From the NCBI RefSeq assembly GCF_013042245.1, contig NZ_JABDQL010000120.1, positions 1-33,019 on the forward strand: a stretch of 33,019 nt of DNA, given 5' to 3'. The position numbers and the translations under genes were made by a program. Shown piece after piece: positions 7,432-15,995 of the stretch. The first letter of the stretch is position 1. Each line of letters begins with the position of its first letter. Source of the DNA: Winogradskyella sp. GTDB taxonomy: Bacteria > Bacteroidota > Bacteroidia > Flavobacteriales > Flavobacteriaceae. Below the pieces are notes generated by a model. That model was not told the DNA's origin. It saw nothing but the letters and a program-made list of their open reading frames with translations, and did no database searches.

Positions 7432-7557
7432 AATTCTTTTAAAAAAACTAAGGAAATATTAAGAATATCAAAAAAAAATACTTTATTGTAACATACAGAG
7501 TCTACAAAACGATTAATTGTTTAGATTAGTAGATTAGATAAATAAATCATATTTAAT

Positions 7558-8616
7558 ATGGCTATTAAGATTACAGGAACAGGAAGTTGGATACCAAAAA
7601 GTATTGAACGTAATGAAGATTTTCATCAGCATGAGTTTTTAAATACAGATGGTTCTAAAATTGAATATCCAAATGAAGTTATTGTCGATAAATTCAAAGC
7701 AATAACAGGTATTAGTGAGCGCCGTTATGCAGATGAACAACTAACCTCTTCTGACTTAGGCTTTTTAGCAGCTCAAAAAGCTATCGATGATGCAAACATC
7801 GATATGGAAACTATAGATTATATCATCTGTGCTCATAATTTTGGTGACGTAAAACACAACACAGTACAAAGTGATATATTACCTTGCTTAGCTTCGAGAA
7901 TTAAACACCGCTTGCGTATTAAAAATCCAAAATGTGTGGCCTACGATATCTTATTTGGTTGTCCAGGTTGGGTCGAAGGTGTTATTCAAGCTCAAGCATT
8001 CATAAAAGCTGGCATGGCAAAACGATGTTTGGTTATAGGAAGTGAAACTTTGTCCAGAGTAGTTGATAAATACGATAGAGACTCCATGATATATTCTGAC
8101 GGAGCAGGCGCTAGTATAATTGAAGCTACCGACGAAGAAGGTGGAATTTTAGCACACGAAACTGCATCTTTTACTTACGATGAAGCCTATTATTTATTCT
8201 TCGGTAAATCAAATAATAAAAGTGACCTCACAGATACCCGCTACATAAAAATGCACGGTCGTAAAATTTATGAATTTGCGTTAACAAACGTAGCACAAGC
8301 TATGAAAGACTGCTTAGAAAAAAGTGGCATTGACATTTCTGAAGTTAAAAAAATACTCATTCATCAAGCCAACGAAAAAATGGATGAAGCCATTGTTAAA
8401 CGTTTTTACAGGTTACATAAAGCTAAAATGCCAGAAGGTATCATGCCCATGAGTATTCATAAATTAGGAAATAGCTCTGTAGCAACCGTACCGACGCTCT
8501 TTGACTTAATAAGAAATAATAAATTAGAAAATCACCAGATTAACAAAGGTGATGTTGTTATTTTTGCAAGCGTTGGCGCTGGTATGCATATTAATGCTAT
8601 CGTCTACAGATATTAA
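7558..8616 (+). CDS. 3-oxoacyl-ACP synthase III (KAS III/FabH)-like enzyme
   Basis: The product is a 352-residue thiolase-fold condensing enzyme. The catalytic triad of the KAS III family is present: Cys135 in DILFGCPGW, His269 in ILIHQANEKM and Asn305 in KLGNSS. The C-terminal glycine-rich strand VVIFASVGAGMHINA is also typical. Members condense an acyl-CoA primer with malonyl-ACP. At 352 residues and with the insert IKHRLRIKNPK, this one resembles the Bacteroidetes paralogs more than housekeeping FabH (~330). Its immediate + strand neighbours are a methyltransferase and a glycosyltransferase, so a role in a modified lipid or polyketide-like product is possible. The primer specificity is unknown. 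A frame-preserving ATG at 7558 follows a gene-free stretch with no clear -7 box. Confidence 0.85.
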   Translation: MAIKITGTGSWIPKSIERNEDFHQHEFLNTDGSKIEYPNEVIVDKFKAITGISERRYADEQLTSSDLGFLAAQKAIDDANIDMETIDYIICAHNFGDVKHNTVQSDILPCLASRIKHRLRIKNPKCVAYDILFGCPGWVEGVIQAQAFIKAGMAKRCLVIGSETLSRVVDKYDRDSMIYSDGAGASIIEATDEEGGILAHETASFTYDEAYYLFFGKSNNKSDLTDTRYIKMHGRKIYEFALTNVAQAMKDCLEKSGIDISEVKKILIHQANEKMDEAIVKRFYRLHKAKMPEGIMPMSIHKLGNSSVATVPTLFDLIRNNKLENHQINKGDVVIFASVGAGMHINAIVYRY

Positions 8617-8643
8617 CTGTAATTCTGTTTTCAGAACTCTGCC

Positions 8644-9177
8644 ATGTACAAATATTTTCCGCATAAGCGCTATAAGCACACGCTCAAGTTTTTAGAATCT
8701 CATATTTCAACTTCTGAAACAATTTTAGACTTGGGTATAGAAAACCCTTTTACAAAAGTGATGAAAGACTATGGGTATAAAGTTAGCAATACCGATGGTG
8801 AAGATTTGGACGAAGACACCTCTACTATTCAAAATTCTAAAGCTACAGTAGTAACTGCGTTTGAAATATTTGAACATTTACTATCCCCATATTCCGTTTT
8901 AAAATCAATAAAAGCAGACAAATTAGTTGCTAGTATCCCAATGAGATTGTGGTTTTCTCCAGCTTACCGAAGTAAAACAGATATGTGGGATAGGCATTAC
9001 CACGAGTTTGAGGATTGGCAGTTCGATTGGTTACTTAAAAAAACAGGTTGGAAAGTTATAGCAACCGATAGGTGGACCAATCCAACAAAAAAGATTGGCA
9101 TAAGACCAATACTCCGTTGGTTTACACCACGCTATTATATTGTTTTTGCCGAACGCATAAAAAATACCAATGACTAA
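8644..9177 (+). CDS. class I SAM-dependent methyltransferase-like protein
   Basis: The product is 177 residues. A Rossmann-type start is visible: ETILDLGIENPFTKVM (about 25-40) fits methyltransferase motif I, with the usual glycines partly replaced. NTDGEDLD gives the acidic end of strand 2, and VVTAFEIFEHLLSP is the motif IV/post-motif helix seen in Methyltransf_11/23-type proteins. It is shorter than a standard ~240-residue enzyme, and the C-terminal part is aromatic-rich (WFTPRYYIVFAERI). It follows the KAS III-like gene by 27 bases and precedes the glycosyltransferase by 51. The substrate is unknown. The weakened glycine motif leaves some doubt about SAM binding. Confidence 0.7.
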   Translation: MYKYFPHKRYKHTLKFLESHISTSETILDLGIENPFTKVMKDYGYKVSNTDGEDLDEDTSTIQNSKATVVTAFEIFEHLLSPYSVLKSIKADKLVASIPMRLWFSPAYRSKTDMWDRHYHEFEDWQFDWLLKKTGWKVIATDRWTNPTKKIGIRPILRWFTPRYYIVFAERIKNTND

Positions 9178-9202
9178 ATTCTAAATTCCAAATCGGTTTG
9201 TT

Positions 9203-9210
9203 TAGATTTG
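9203..9210 (+). promoter_or_regulatory. candidate -7 element before the glycosyltransferase
   Basis: TAGATTTG fits TAnnTTTG and lies 18 bases before the TTG start of the glycosyltransferase, so that gene may have its own transcript as well as read-through from the methyltransferase gene. No matching -33 box is seen at the usual spacing. Confidence 0.3.
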
Positions 9211-9228
9211 AATTAAGAAATTTAAAGT

Positions 9229-10065
9229 TTGAAATTCTACATCATCATTCCTGCTCATAATGAAGAAGATTCTATTGCTCTAACATTGGAGTCATTAGCC
9301 TGCCAAACCCATTTACCCACTAAAGTTGTTGTTGTCAACGACAATTCCACCGACAAAACATCGGATATAATAAAAAGATTTACTGAAAAATATGATTGGA
9401 TGACGAGCATAACTATTTCTTCTTCAAACAAACATATTCCTGGCGCTAAGATTATCAATGCTTTTTATAAAGGTTTTGAAACCTTGGATGATACATACGA
9501 TATCATCTGTAAATTTGATGCTGATATTATTTTACCGACAAATTACTTAAAAAGACTTACTGAAATATTTTCTAAAAATGAAAACGTTGGAATTGCTGGA
9601 GGATTAGCTTACATCAAAAAAAATGACCAATGGATTTATGAAAATATTTCAAATAAAAATCACGTCCGTGGTCCATTTAAAGCCTATCGAAAAGAATGCT
9701 TTGAGGCTATTGGTGGTCTTAAAAATTCTATAGGCTGGGACACCGTTGACACCTTACTTGCTAAATACTATGATTGGGAAGTAAAAACTGACCATAACCT
9801 CATAATAAAACACCTTAAGCCAACAGGGAACTCCTACACAAAAGCTTCAAAATATTTACAAGGCGAAGCCCTTTACAAAATGCGCTATGGCTTTATAATT
9901 ACGCTCATATCTGCATTTAAAATGGCATATAAAAAACAAAATTTAAACACTTTCTTTAACTACATTGTAGGTTACTTTAAAGCCTCAGAACACATAGTCA
10001 CAAAAGAAGAAGGAAAATTTATAAGAAAGCTACGATGGCGTGGAGTTTTTGGGAAAGCAACCTAA
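9229..10065 (+). CDS. family 2 glycosyltransferase
   Basis: The product is a 278-residue GT-A fold transferase. KFYIIIPAHNEEDSI forms the first strand and nucleotide loop, VVVVNDNSTDKT (33-44) is the usual GT2 second motif, and KFDADI carries the metal-binding D-x-D (Asp97, Asp99). GWDTVDTLLAKYY further on fits the acceptor-side motif. There is no clear multi-pass membrane anchor. The start must be TTG at 9229: an in-frame TAA sits at 9223-9225 and the first strand of the fold begins at once. It is the third gene of the KAS III/methyltransferase/glycosyltransferase row, and its stop codon overlaps that of the convergent phosphatase gene by the bases CTAA. Donor and acceptor are unknown. Confidence 0.85.
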   Translation: MKFYIIIPAHNEEDSIALTLESLACQTHLPTKVVVVNDNSTDKTSDIIKRFTEKYDWMTSITISSSNKHIPGAKIINAFYKGFETLDDTYDIICKFDADIILPTNYLKRLTEIFSKNENVGIAGGLAYIKKNDQWIYENISNKNHVRGPFKAYRKECFEAIGGLKNSIGWDTVDTLLAKYYDWEVKTDHNLIIKHLKPTGNSYTKASKYLQGEALYKMRYGFIITLISAFKMAYKKQNLNTFFNYIVGYFKASEHIVTKEEGKFIRKLRWRGVFGKAT

Positions 10066-11726
10066 TCCAAAACAAACTCCAAAGTCATACCTGTAGCACC
10101 ATTAGGGAAACTAATCCCTAAAAGCGCAGAAATAGTAGGTGCGATATCTGGAATTACTGTTTTTTGTAGTGTTTCACCTTTTTTAATACCTTTCCCAAAG
10201 AATAATAACGGTACGTGTGTATCGTAGTTAAGTCCACTTCCATGTGTTGAGCCTGTTTTGCTGTATGATATGTGAGCTACATCATTTACAAAAATAATAT
10301 CTCCCGAACGCTTTTGGTTAAAACCTTGTTGCAATAGGGCTTCAATACCAGTTGTAAAGCTTGCAGTACTTAAGGTTTTTGCCGTATATACTTTTGAAAT
10401 ATTATCGTACTTAATTTGTTCGTTAGCAATATCCTCCTGCACTTCAAAAAGCTTTAAACCCAAAGAGTCAATGACTTTTCTATTTAAAAAAACCTGACTG
10501 TTTGATACACTTTCAACAATATCTTTAGTTGCATATTTTTTATTCAAAAAAGCCATAAATTTTTCTTTTCTAGAGTCATTGTCTAAATATCCTGCAGGAA
10601 TTTTTACGGATTGCAAATAAGAAGGCACATCAACTGCGCCATGATCAGCTGTTAAAAATACAGTGTATTCGCCAACTCCAACTTCAGCGTCTAAAAATTG
10701 AAAAAAACGCTCTAAATCTTTATCTAAGCGTATGTAAGTATCTTCAACCTCTTTAGAATTGACACCAAAATTATGACCTACATAATCTGTTGACGAATAG
10801 CTTAAGGTTAATACATCTGTGATAGTATCTAATCCTAAATTTTCACCTTTTACAGCAGCCATAGCAAAATCTGTGGTTAAACTATTGCCATACGCTGTAG
10901 CTTTTAAGATATCAAAACCTCCGTTATCATCTTTGAGTTTGGCTAAATTATAAGGAAATATTGCTTTTTCCTTTCCTTTAAAACCACCTTCAAAATTATT
11001 TTCATCGTCGCCACTTTCAATATATGTCTCTATATTATAATACGTGTCCCATATTTTTAAATAAGATTCAGCTATATCAGACTCGTTAAATTTAGTAACC
11101 CATTTTGGTAGCGTATTTTGATAAAATGTACTTGTTATCCAGACACCTTCATCTTTTCCATGAAACCAGTAAGCTGCGTCAGCTGTATGACCTGCTGGCA
11201 AAATTGCACCTCTATCTTTAATAGCAACGCCTATAGTTTTTCCTCGCATTTGTGTAAATAACCTATTCTCGTCTGCAAAACTCGTCGTCAGCATTCTGTG
11301 CGGAGACATTTGTCCTGCAGTACTTTTTGTACCAACAGAAACGACGCCTTCATCACCAGCACAATAGACCGTCTCTTTAGTTTCTTTATCGTACCAATTG
11401 TTAGAAATAATACCGTGATACTTAGGCGTTGTTCCTGTAAAAATCGAAGCGTGACCTGGTCCTGTATACGTCGGTACATAATTAAAATGGTTGTTCTTAC
11501 AATTGAATCCTTCATTCATCATTCGTTTAAAACCGCCTTCACCAAATTTTGAATCAAATCGGGTCAAATAATCATATCGCATTTGGTCTACGACAATACC
11601 AACTACAAGTTTTGGGTTTTTAGATTCAGACAGCGTAACAGTGCTCGTATTACTTGATTCAATTTTTTGGGCGTTACACGATAAAATTGCAAAGCCAAAG
11701 AATAATAAAAGGGCGATTTTTTTCAT
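10062..11726 (-). CDS. pafA: PafA-type alkaline phosphatase, lipoprotein
   Basis: The product is a 554-residue phosphomonoesterase of the alkaline phosphatase superfamily. MKKIALLLFFGFAILSC ends in a lipobox-like sequence with Cys17, so it is probably a lipoprotein of the cell envelope. The residues that define PafA are in register: nucleophile Thr88 (TYTGPGH), Asn109 (SNNWYD), and Lys171/Arg173 (KDRGAILPAGH), each nine positions after the published PafA numbers. Zinc ligands are seen in VVDQMRYD, SSTDYVGHNFG, TADHGAVD and STHGSGLNYDTHVPL. It would release phosphate from organic esters in the periplasm. The gene stands alone, with a -7 box at 11751-11758, and converges on the glycosyltransferase with a four-base overlap. 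PafA enzymes do not need phosphate starvation in all species; no Pho box was recognised. Confidence 0.9.
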   Translation of the reverse strand: MKKIALLLFFGFAILSCNAQKIESSNTSTVTLSESKNPKLVVGIVVDQMRYDYLTRFDSKFGEGGFKRMMNEGFNCKNNHFNYVPTYTGPGHASIFTGTTPKYHGIISNNWYDKETKETVYCAGDEGVVSVGTKSTAGQMSPHRMLTTSFADENRLFTQMRGKTIGVAIKDRGAILPAGHTADAAYWFHGKDEGVWITSTFYQNTLPKWVTKFNESDIAESYLKIWDTYYNIETYIESGDDENNFEGGFKGKEKAIFPYNLAKLKDDNGGFDILKATAYGNSLTTDFAMAAVKGENLGLDTITDVLTLSYSSTDYVGHNFGVNSKEVEDTYIRLDKDLERFFQFLDAEVGVGEYTVFLTADHGAVDVPSYLQSVKIPAGYLDNDSRKEKFMAFLNKKYATKDIVESVSNSQVFLNRKVIDSLGLKLFEVQEDIANEQIKYDNISKVYTAKTLSTASFTTGIEALLQQGFNQKRSGDIIFVNDVAHISYSKTGSTHGSGLNYDTHVPLLFFGKGIKKGETLQKTVIPDIAPTISALLGISFPNGATGMTLEFVLD

Positions 11727-11750
11727 TTTTATTTAAGTACTAATAGACTA

Positions 11751-11758
11751 CAAAAATA
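11751..11758 (-). promoter_or_regulatory. candidate -7 element of the PafA-type phosphatase
   Basis: On the minus strand this is TATTTTTG, matching TAnnTTTG, 24 bases upstream of the ATG at 11726. The predicted leader is about 20 bases. No convincing -33 box is visible. Confidence 0.45.
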
Positions 11759-11838
11759 AGAGATTTAAAACGATGTTAATTTAATAAAATAGTAATTAAC
11801 GAAGAGTTTTTCATAATTTAGCAGTAACAAATACTTAG

Positions 11839-12576
11839 ATGAAGTACCTGCACAATATTGGTGTCTATTTTTTGATGATTAAGGATATGTTTCGCAAGCC
11901 TACCAAATGGTCGGTTATGCGAACGCTTATTTTTAAAGATATTGATGATTTAATCATCAACTCATTAGGTATTGTGGCTTTTATCTCATTTTTTGTGGGT
12001 GGTGTTGTTGCCATACAAACTTCACTTAACATATCTAATCCACTTATTCCAAAGTATTTAGTTGGCTTTGCAACTAGGCAATCTATTATACTAGAATTTG
12101 CACCTACATTTATCTCTATAATTATGGCTGGTAAAGTAGGCTCTTTTATAACCTCGAGTATAGGCACAATGCGTGTGACTGAACAAATAGACGCACTAGA
12201 AGTTATGGGAATTAACGCTCTAAATTATCTAGTGTTTCCTAAATTTGTTGCATTGACCCTATATCCTTTTATCATCTCAATCGCCATGTTTTTAGGGGTT
12301 TTGGGAGGACTTGCCGCTTGCGTTTATGGAGGTTATGGAACATTAGAAGATTATATTGAAGGAATACAAACCGATTTCATCCCTTTTCATATCATATATG
12401 CTTTTGCTAAAACACTAGTTTTTGCTTTTTTATTAGCCACAATACCCTCGTTTTATGGCTACTATATGAAAGGAGGCGCATTGGAAGTTGGTAAAGCTAG
12501 TACTACTAGTTTTGTGTGGACTAGTGTCGTCATTATATTGGCAAATTACTTTTTAACAAGTTTACTTTTGGGCTAA
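11839..12576 (+). CDS. mlaE: MlaE-family ABC transporter permease
   Basis: The product is a 245-residue inner-membrane permease of the MlaE/YrbE family, which moves phospholipid between inner and outer membranes with an MlaF ATPase and an MCE protein. Recognisable segments are FFVGGVVAIQT near residue 50, the amphipathic stretch IILEFAPTFISIIMAGKVGS and IGTMRVTEQIDALEVMGINALNYLVFPK (about 108-135), which is the family hallmark, followed by about four C-terminal membrane segments. The last base of its stop is the first base of the ATPase start (TAATG). No MCE-domain (MlaD) gene follows, so the substrate-binding partner must be encoded elsewhere. Confidence 0.93.
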   Translation: MKYLHNIGVYFLMIKDMFRKPTKWSVMRTLIFKDIDDLIINSLGIVAFISFFVGGVVAIQTSLNISNPLIPKYLVGFATRQSIILEFAPTFISIIMAGKVGSFITSSIGTMRVTEQIDALEVMGINALNYLVFPKFVALTLYPFIISIAMFLGVLGGLAACVYGGYGTLEDYIEGIQTDFIPFHIIYAFAKTLVFAFLLATIPSFYGYYMKGGALEVGKASTTSFVWTSVVIILANYFLTSLLLG

Positions 12577-13343
12577 TGATAGAAGTTAAAAACTTACATA
12601 AATCGTTTGGAGACGCTCATATATTAAAAGGTATTAGCACCACTTTTGAGAAAGGTAAAACCAACCTTATCATAGGACAAAGTGGCTCTGGAAAAACAGT
12701 ATTTCTGAAATGTCTTTTGGGTCTTTTTGAATATGAACAGGGAAGTATTGCTTATGAAGGTAGAATTATGAGTAATCTTACACCTAACGAAAAAAGAGAT
12801 TTACGTTCGCAGATAGGTATGGTATTTCAAGGCAGCGCTTTATTTGATTCTATGACTATTGCTGAGAACGTAATGTTTCCACTCAAAATGTTTACCAAAC
12901 AAAATCAAAGCGAAATGCAAGACCGTGTAGATTTTGTTTTGAATCGTGTAAATTTATCTGATGCTCACGACAAAATGCCCAGCGAAGCTTCTGGTGGTAT
13001 GCAAAAACGTGTAGCTATTGCTCGTGCGATTGTAAATAACCCTAAGTATTTATTTTGTGATGAACCTAATTCTGGATTAGACCCAAAAACAGCAATAGTT
13101 ATTGATAATCTCATCCAAGAAATTACAGACGAGTATCAAATGACAACCGTTATCAATTCTCATGACATGAATTCTGTTATGGAAATCGGTGAAAAAATTG
13201 TCTTTCTAAAAGATGGTCTAAAAGAATGGGAAGGCTCTAAGGAAACTATTTTTAAGACTGATAACGAATCTGTTACAGACTTTGTTTACTCGTCTAACCT
13301 ATTTAAAAAAGTAAGACGTATGTATATTGAAGAAAATCAGTAA
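12576..13343 (+). CDS. mlaF: MlaF-like ABC transporter ATP-binding protein
   Basis: The product is a 255-residue ABC ATPase. Walker A is GQSGSGKT (34-41), the Q-loop is MVFQGSALFD (82-91), the signature is SEASGGMQKR (136-145; the usual L-S-G-G-Q reads A-S-G-G-M as in the MlaF group), and Walker B is YLFCDEP (158-164, with catalytic Glu163). The H-loop is INSHDM. It should form a complex with the MlaE permease encoded just upstream, with which it shares one base. It ends nine bases from the convergent DUF389 gene, and no hairpin terminator is visible between them. Confidence 0.93.
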   Translation: MIEVKNLHKSFGDAHILKGISTTFEKGKTNLIIGQSGSGKTVFLKCLLGLFEYEQGSIAYEGRIMSNLTPNEKRDLRSQIGMVFQGSALFDSMTIAENVMFPLKMFTKQNQSEMQDRVDFVLNRVNLSDAHDKMPSEASGGMQKRVAIARAIVNNPKYLFCDEPNSGLDPKTAIVIDNLIQEITDEYQMTTVINSHDMNSVMEIGEKIVFLKDGLKEWEGSKETIFKTDNESVTDFVYSSNLFKKVRRMYIEENQ

Positions 13344-13352
13344 TCATAATAT

Positions 13353-14849
13353 TTAGTTACGCTTTATTTTTACCTTGTCTGTCTTTAAAACTTCTTTTAA
13401 CCATGAGTGTAATTCTTTCTCTTTTACTAAAACTAAACTGTCATTTAAAGTAGCTTTCCAAGCTATGTTAGCAACACTAAGAGTATCGACTTTTATAAAA
13501 TCTTTAGATTCTAACATTTTACCATAACTGAAATACTCTATATCTATAAATCTAATTTTGGCATCTTTGGCCAAGGTAGAAAAAGCGATATCTTCTTTAC
13601 TAGTATTAGCTTCAAGTTGTTGGTTAAGTCCTGAAATGTTTTTTTGAAGCTGATCTATTTCTTTATGTAAACCTGAAATAATATTATCTTTTCTATCTAG
13701 TTCGCTAATGGCTCTGTCATAAGCATCTGAAATTTTATCGATACTTCTATTTTTGTTGCCACTAATTATCAACTCAAAATCTTTAATGTTTTCATAGCCT
13801 CTAAGTTCATTTCGCAAATCAGCATCTGTTGCATCAGTAATCTCACCATTAAAGTAGAGTGTTATCTTTTTGGCATTGTAATCTGGTGTCCCATCTTGAA
13901 ACCAGAGCGCTCGATTTTCTTTAATTTCATTTTTGACAAAATTTTTATAATCGTTTTCAAGTTTTGTTTGTTTCAGGACTTTTACAAAAGTTATCGTTGG
14001 ATATATCATAACTAAGACTGCCACAACCCATGCAATTCTCGAAATTCTTTTACGCTTAGAAGAATTAGCATATCTAAGCATTGGAAAGCGTAATATTTTT
14101 AATACTAAAAATGTCGCTAATGCAATAAAAATGGTATTGATAGTAAATAAATTAAGTGCACCTCCAAAGAATTCCAAACCATTTTCACTGCCTCTCAACC
14201 ATATTGCTAAACCATAACCAGCTGTACAAAGTGGTGGCATTAATGCTGTTGCAATAGCAACTCCAAAAATAACAGAGGCTATGGTTCCTTTTTTAGTTCT
14301 TGCTATAATAAGTGCTAGTCCACCAAAAAAAGCGATAAGTACATCTCTAATGTCTGGTGACTTCCTACCTAAAAGCTCTGAAGTCTCTTCTCTCAAAGGA
14401 AAGATAAAGAAGAATAAAAATGCAGTCAGCAAACTTAACACTATCATTATGGCTAAGTTTATTAAAGACCTTTTTAGTGTATCTACATCATTAATAGCGA
14501 TAGAAAGACCAACACCTAAGATTGGACCCATTAATGGAGAAATTAACATAGCTCCGATAACGACTGCTGTAGAGTCTGCATTAAGACCGACAGAAGCTAC
14601 AAAAATTGAACATATTAAAATCCAAGCAGTAGCGCCTTTAAAAGAAATATCTGCCTTAATTGCAGCAATAGTAGCATCTCTATCAGTATCTTCTCTGAAA
14701 TCAAGTAACTCACTAAGAAATCCAGAAACACTTTGAAAAAGTCCCTTAGCATCCTTTTTTACTGCTTCTTTTTTTTCTTCAACAACCTTGTCTTTATCAA
14801 GTTGTTGTTGCTCCTCATCAGCAAAATTAAATTTATTTTCTTCGCTCAT
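13353..14849 (-). CDS. DUF389 (TIGR00341-type) membrane protein with a coiled-coil C-terminus
   Basis: The product is 498 residues. The acidic, Lys-rich cytoplasmic N-terminus (1-60) is followed by six or seven transmembrane segments. The DUF389 signature is present: ADSTAVVIGAMLISPLMGPILG, then IARTKKGTIASVIFGVAIATALMPPLCTAGYGLA. After the last membrane segment (around 275-295) comes a ~200-residue soluble region: an alpha/beta part (ITLYFNGEITDATDADLRNEL, a BON/OmpA-like feel but not assigned), a coiled coil (about 370-410) and a terminal alpha/beta stretch. DUF389 proteins have no firmly established function. Two bases separate it from the guanylyltransferase gene upstream, so the two are co-transcribed. 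Confidence 0.85.
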   Translation of the reverse strand: MSEENKFNFADEEQQQLDKDKVVEEKKEAVKKDAKGLFQSVSGFLSELLDFREDTDRDATIAAIKADISFKGATAWILICSIFVASVGLNADSTAVVIGAMLISPLMGPILGVGLSIAINDVDTLKRSLINLAIMIVLSLLTAFLFFFIFPLREETSELLGRKSPDIRDVLIAFFGGLALIIARTKKGTIASVIFGVAIATALMPPLCTAGYGLAIWLRGSENGLEFFGGALNLFTINTIFIALATFLVLKILRFPMLRYANSSKRKRISRIAWVVAVLVMIYPTITFVKVLKQTKLENDYKNFVKNEIKENRALWFQDGTPDYNAKKITLYFNGEITDATDADLRNELRGYENIKDFELIISGNKNRSIDKISDAYDRAISELDRKDNIISGLHKEIDQLQKNISGLNQQLEANTSKEDIAFSTLAKDAKIRFIDIEYFSYGKMLESKDFIKVDTLSVANIAWKATLNDSLVLVKEKELHSWLKEVLKTDKVKIKRN

Positions 14850-14851
14850 AT

Positions 14852-15934
14852 TTAACCATATTGTTCTCCATATTTGTCTTTTACAGACTGGAGTACTTTT
14901 TTAATATCTTGCTCTTTTTCTTTAGGAAAGATAAGTAAAACTTCGTCTTTATCCACGATTATATAATCCTTGAGACCATCAACAACTACCACTTTATCTG
15001 TTTTGGTGCGAATCATATTTCCTGATGCATCTTTAACTAAAGTTTTAGCATTGATTACTGCGTTTTTAGAATCATCCTTATCTAGCTTATCGTAAAGACT
15101 TCCCCATGTACCTAAATCATTCCAATCAAAAGTTACAGGAATAACATAAACATTTTGGCTCTTTTCCATAATGGCATAGTCGACCGAAATATTTTCTGCC
15201 TTTGGATAATTTTCAGAAATGAAATCGTCTTCAAATTCTGTGTTGTAGACTTGAAATCCTTTTTGAAAAAGCTGAAATAATTCTGGTTGATTATTTTGAA
15301 ATGCAGCAACTACTGTTTTTACGCTCCATATAAAAATTCCTGCATTCCAAAGGAAATTCCCTTGTCTTAGAAATGATTTTGCAGTGTCATAATCTGGTTT
15401 TTCACGAAATTGGTTTACCGGCTTTATATTAGAATTTGAATCTTTATCAAATTCTATATAACCATAACCTGTATTTGGAAATGTGGGTGTAATACCCAAT
15501 GTCATTAAAGTATCATTATTAGAGCAAAAATCAAATGCTTGCTTTACGTTTTCAGAAAAAGCATTCTCATCCTCAATCCAATGGTCACTTGGCGCAACAA
15601 TCATAACTGCATTGGGATTTTCTTTCTGAATTTTAAGAGATGCATACAAAATACAGGGTGCTGTATTTCGCATCGCTGGTTCTAAAACCACTTGACGTTT
15701 GGTTACACTTGGCAGCTGTTCTAAAACCAAATCGTTATAGCGCTCATTGGTTAGAATGAATATATTTTCTTCTGGAATGAGATTCGACAAACGGTCGAAT
15801 GTTTTTTGGATTAAAGTATCACCCGTCCCTAACATATCATGAAATTGCTTTGGATAATCTTGCGTGCTCACCGGCCAAAATCTAGACCCTACTCCACCTG
15901 CCATTAAAATGGCATAATAATTATTATTCTTCAT
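14852..15934 (-). CDS. manC: mannose-1-phosphate guanylyltransferase
   Basis: The product is a 360-residue nucleotidyltransferase that makes GDP-mannose from mannose-1-phosphate and GTP in the cytoplasm, for surface glycans and glycoprotein modification. The activation motif GGVGSRFWPVST...YPKQF is at residues 14-30. MIVAPSDHWI holds the metal-binding Asp, FREKPD (about 172-177) contains the substrate-contacting Glu-Lys-Pro, and WNAGIFIW and WNDLGTWGSL are family landmarks. The length fits the single-domain form, without the phosphomannose isomerase half found in bifunctional AlgA/ManC. A SprT-like gene lies 61 bases upstream and DUF389 two bases downstream. In Flavobacteriaceae this order often recurs, so I treat the three as one unit. 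Confidence 0.93.
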   Translation of the reverse strand: MKNNNYYAILMAGGVGSRFWPVSTQDYPKQFHDMLGTGDTLIQKTFDRLSNLIPEENIFILTNERYNDLVLEQLPSVTKRQVVLEPAMRNTAPCILYASLKIQKENPNAVMIVAPSDHWIEDENAFSENVKQAFDFCSNNDTLMTLGITPTFPNTGYGYIEFDKDSNSNIKPVNQFREKPDYDTAKSFLRQGNFLWNAGIFIWSVKTVVAAFQNNQPELFQLFQKGFQVYNTEFEDDFISENYPKAENISVDYAIMEKSQNVYVIPVTFDWNDLGTWGSLYDKLDKDDSKNAVINAKTLVKDASGNMIRTKTDKVVVVDGLKDYIIVDKDEVLLIFPKEKEQDIKKVLQSVKDKYGEQYG

Positions 15935-15995
15935 ATTTATGACAAAACATTTCTACAGAACTTCGACTAAACTCATTGAATAATCTAGGCAAAAT

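Noticed and set aside
7520-7545. Short direct repeat of AGATTAG before the KAS III-like gene
   Set aside because: The repeat unit is seven bases and appears two or three times in very AT-rich DNA; too short to assign meaning.
8617-8643. Small hairpin TTCTG-TTTT-CAGAA between the KAS III-like and methyltransferase genes
   Set aside because: The five-base stem has no T-run, so it cannot be called a terminator; the two genes may still be co-transcribed.
14281-14736. 151-codon open frame on the plus strand
   Set aside because: It is antisense to the membrane part of the DUF389 gene, which has strong family motifs; no independent evidence for a gene.
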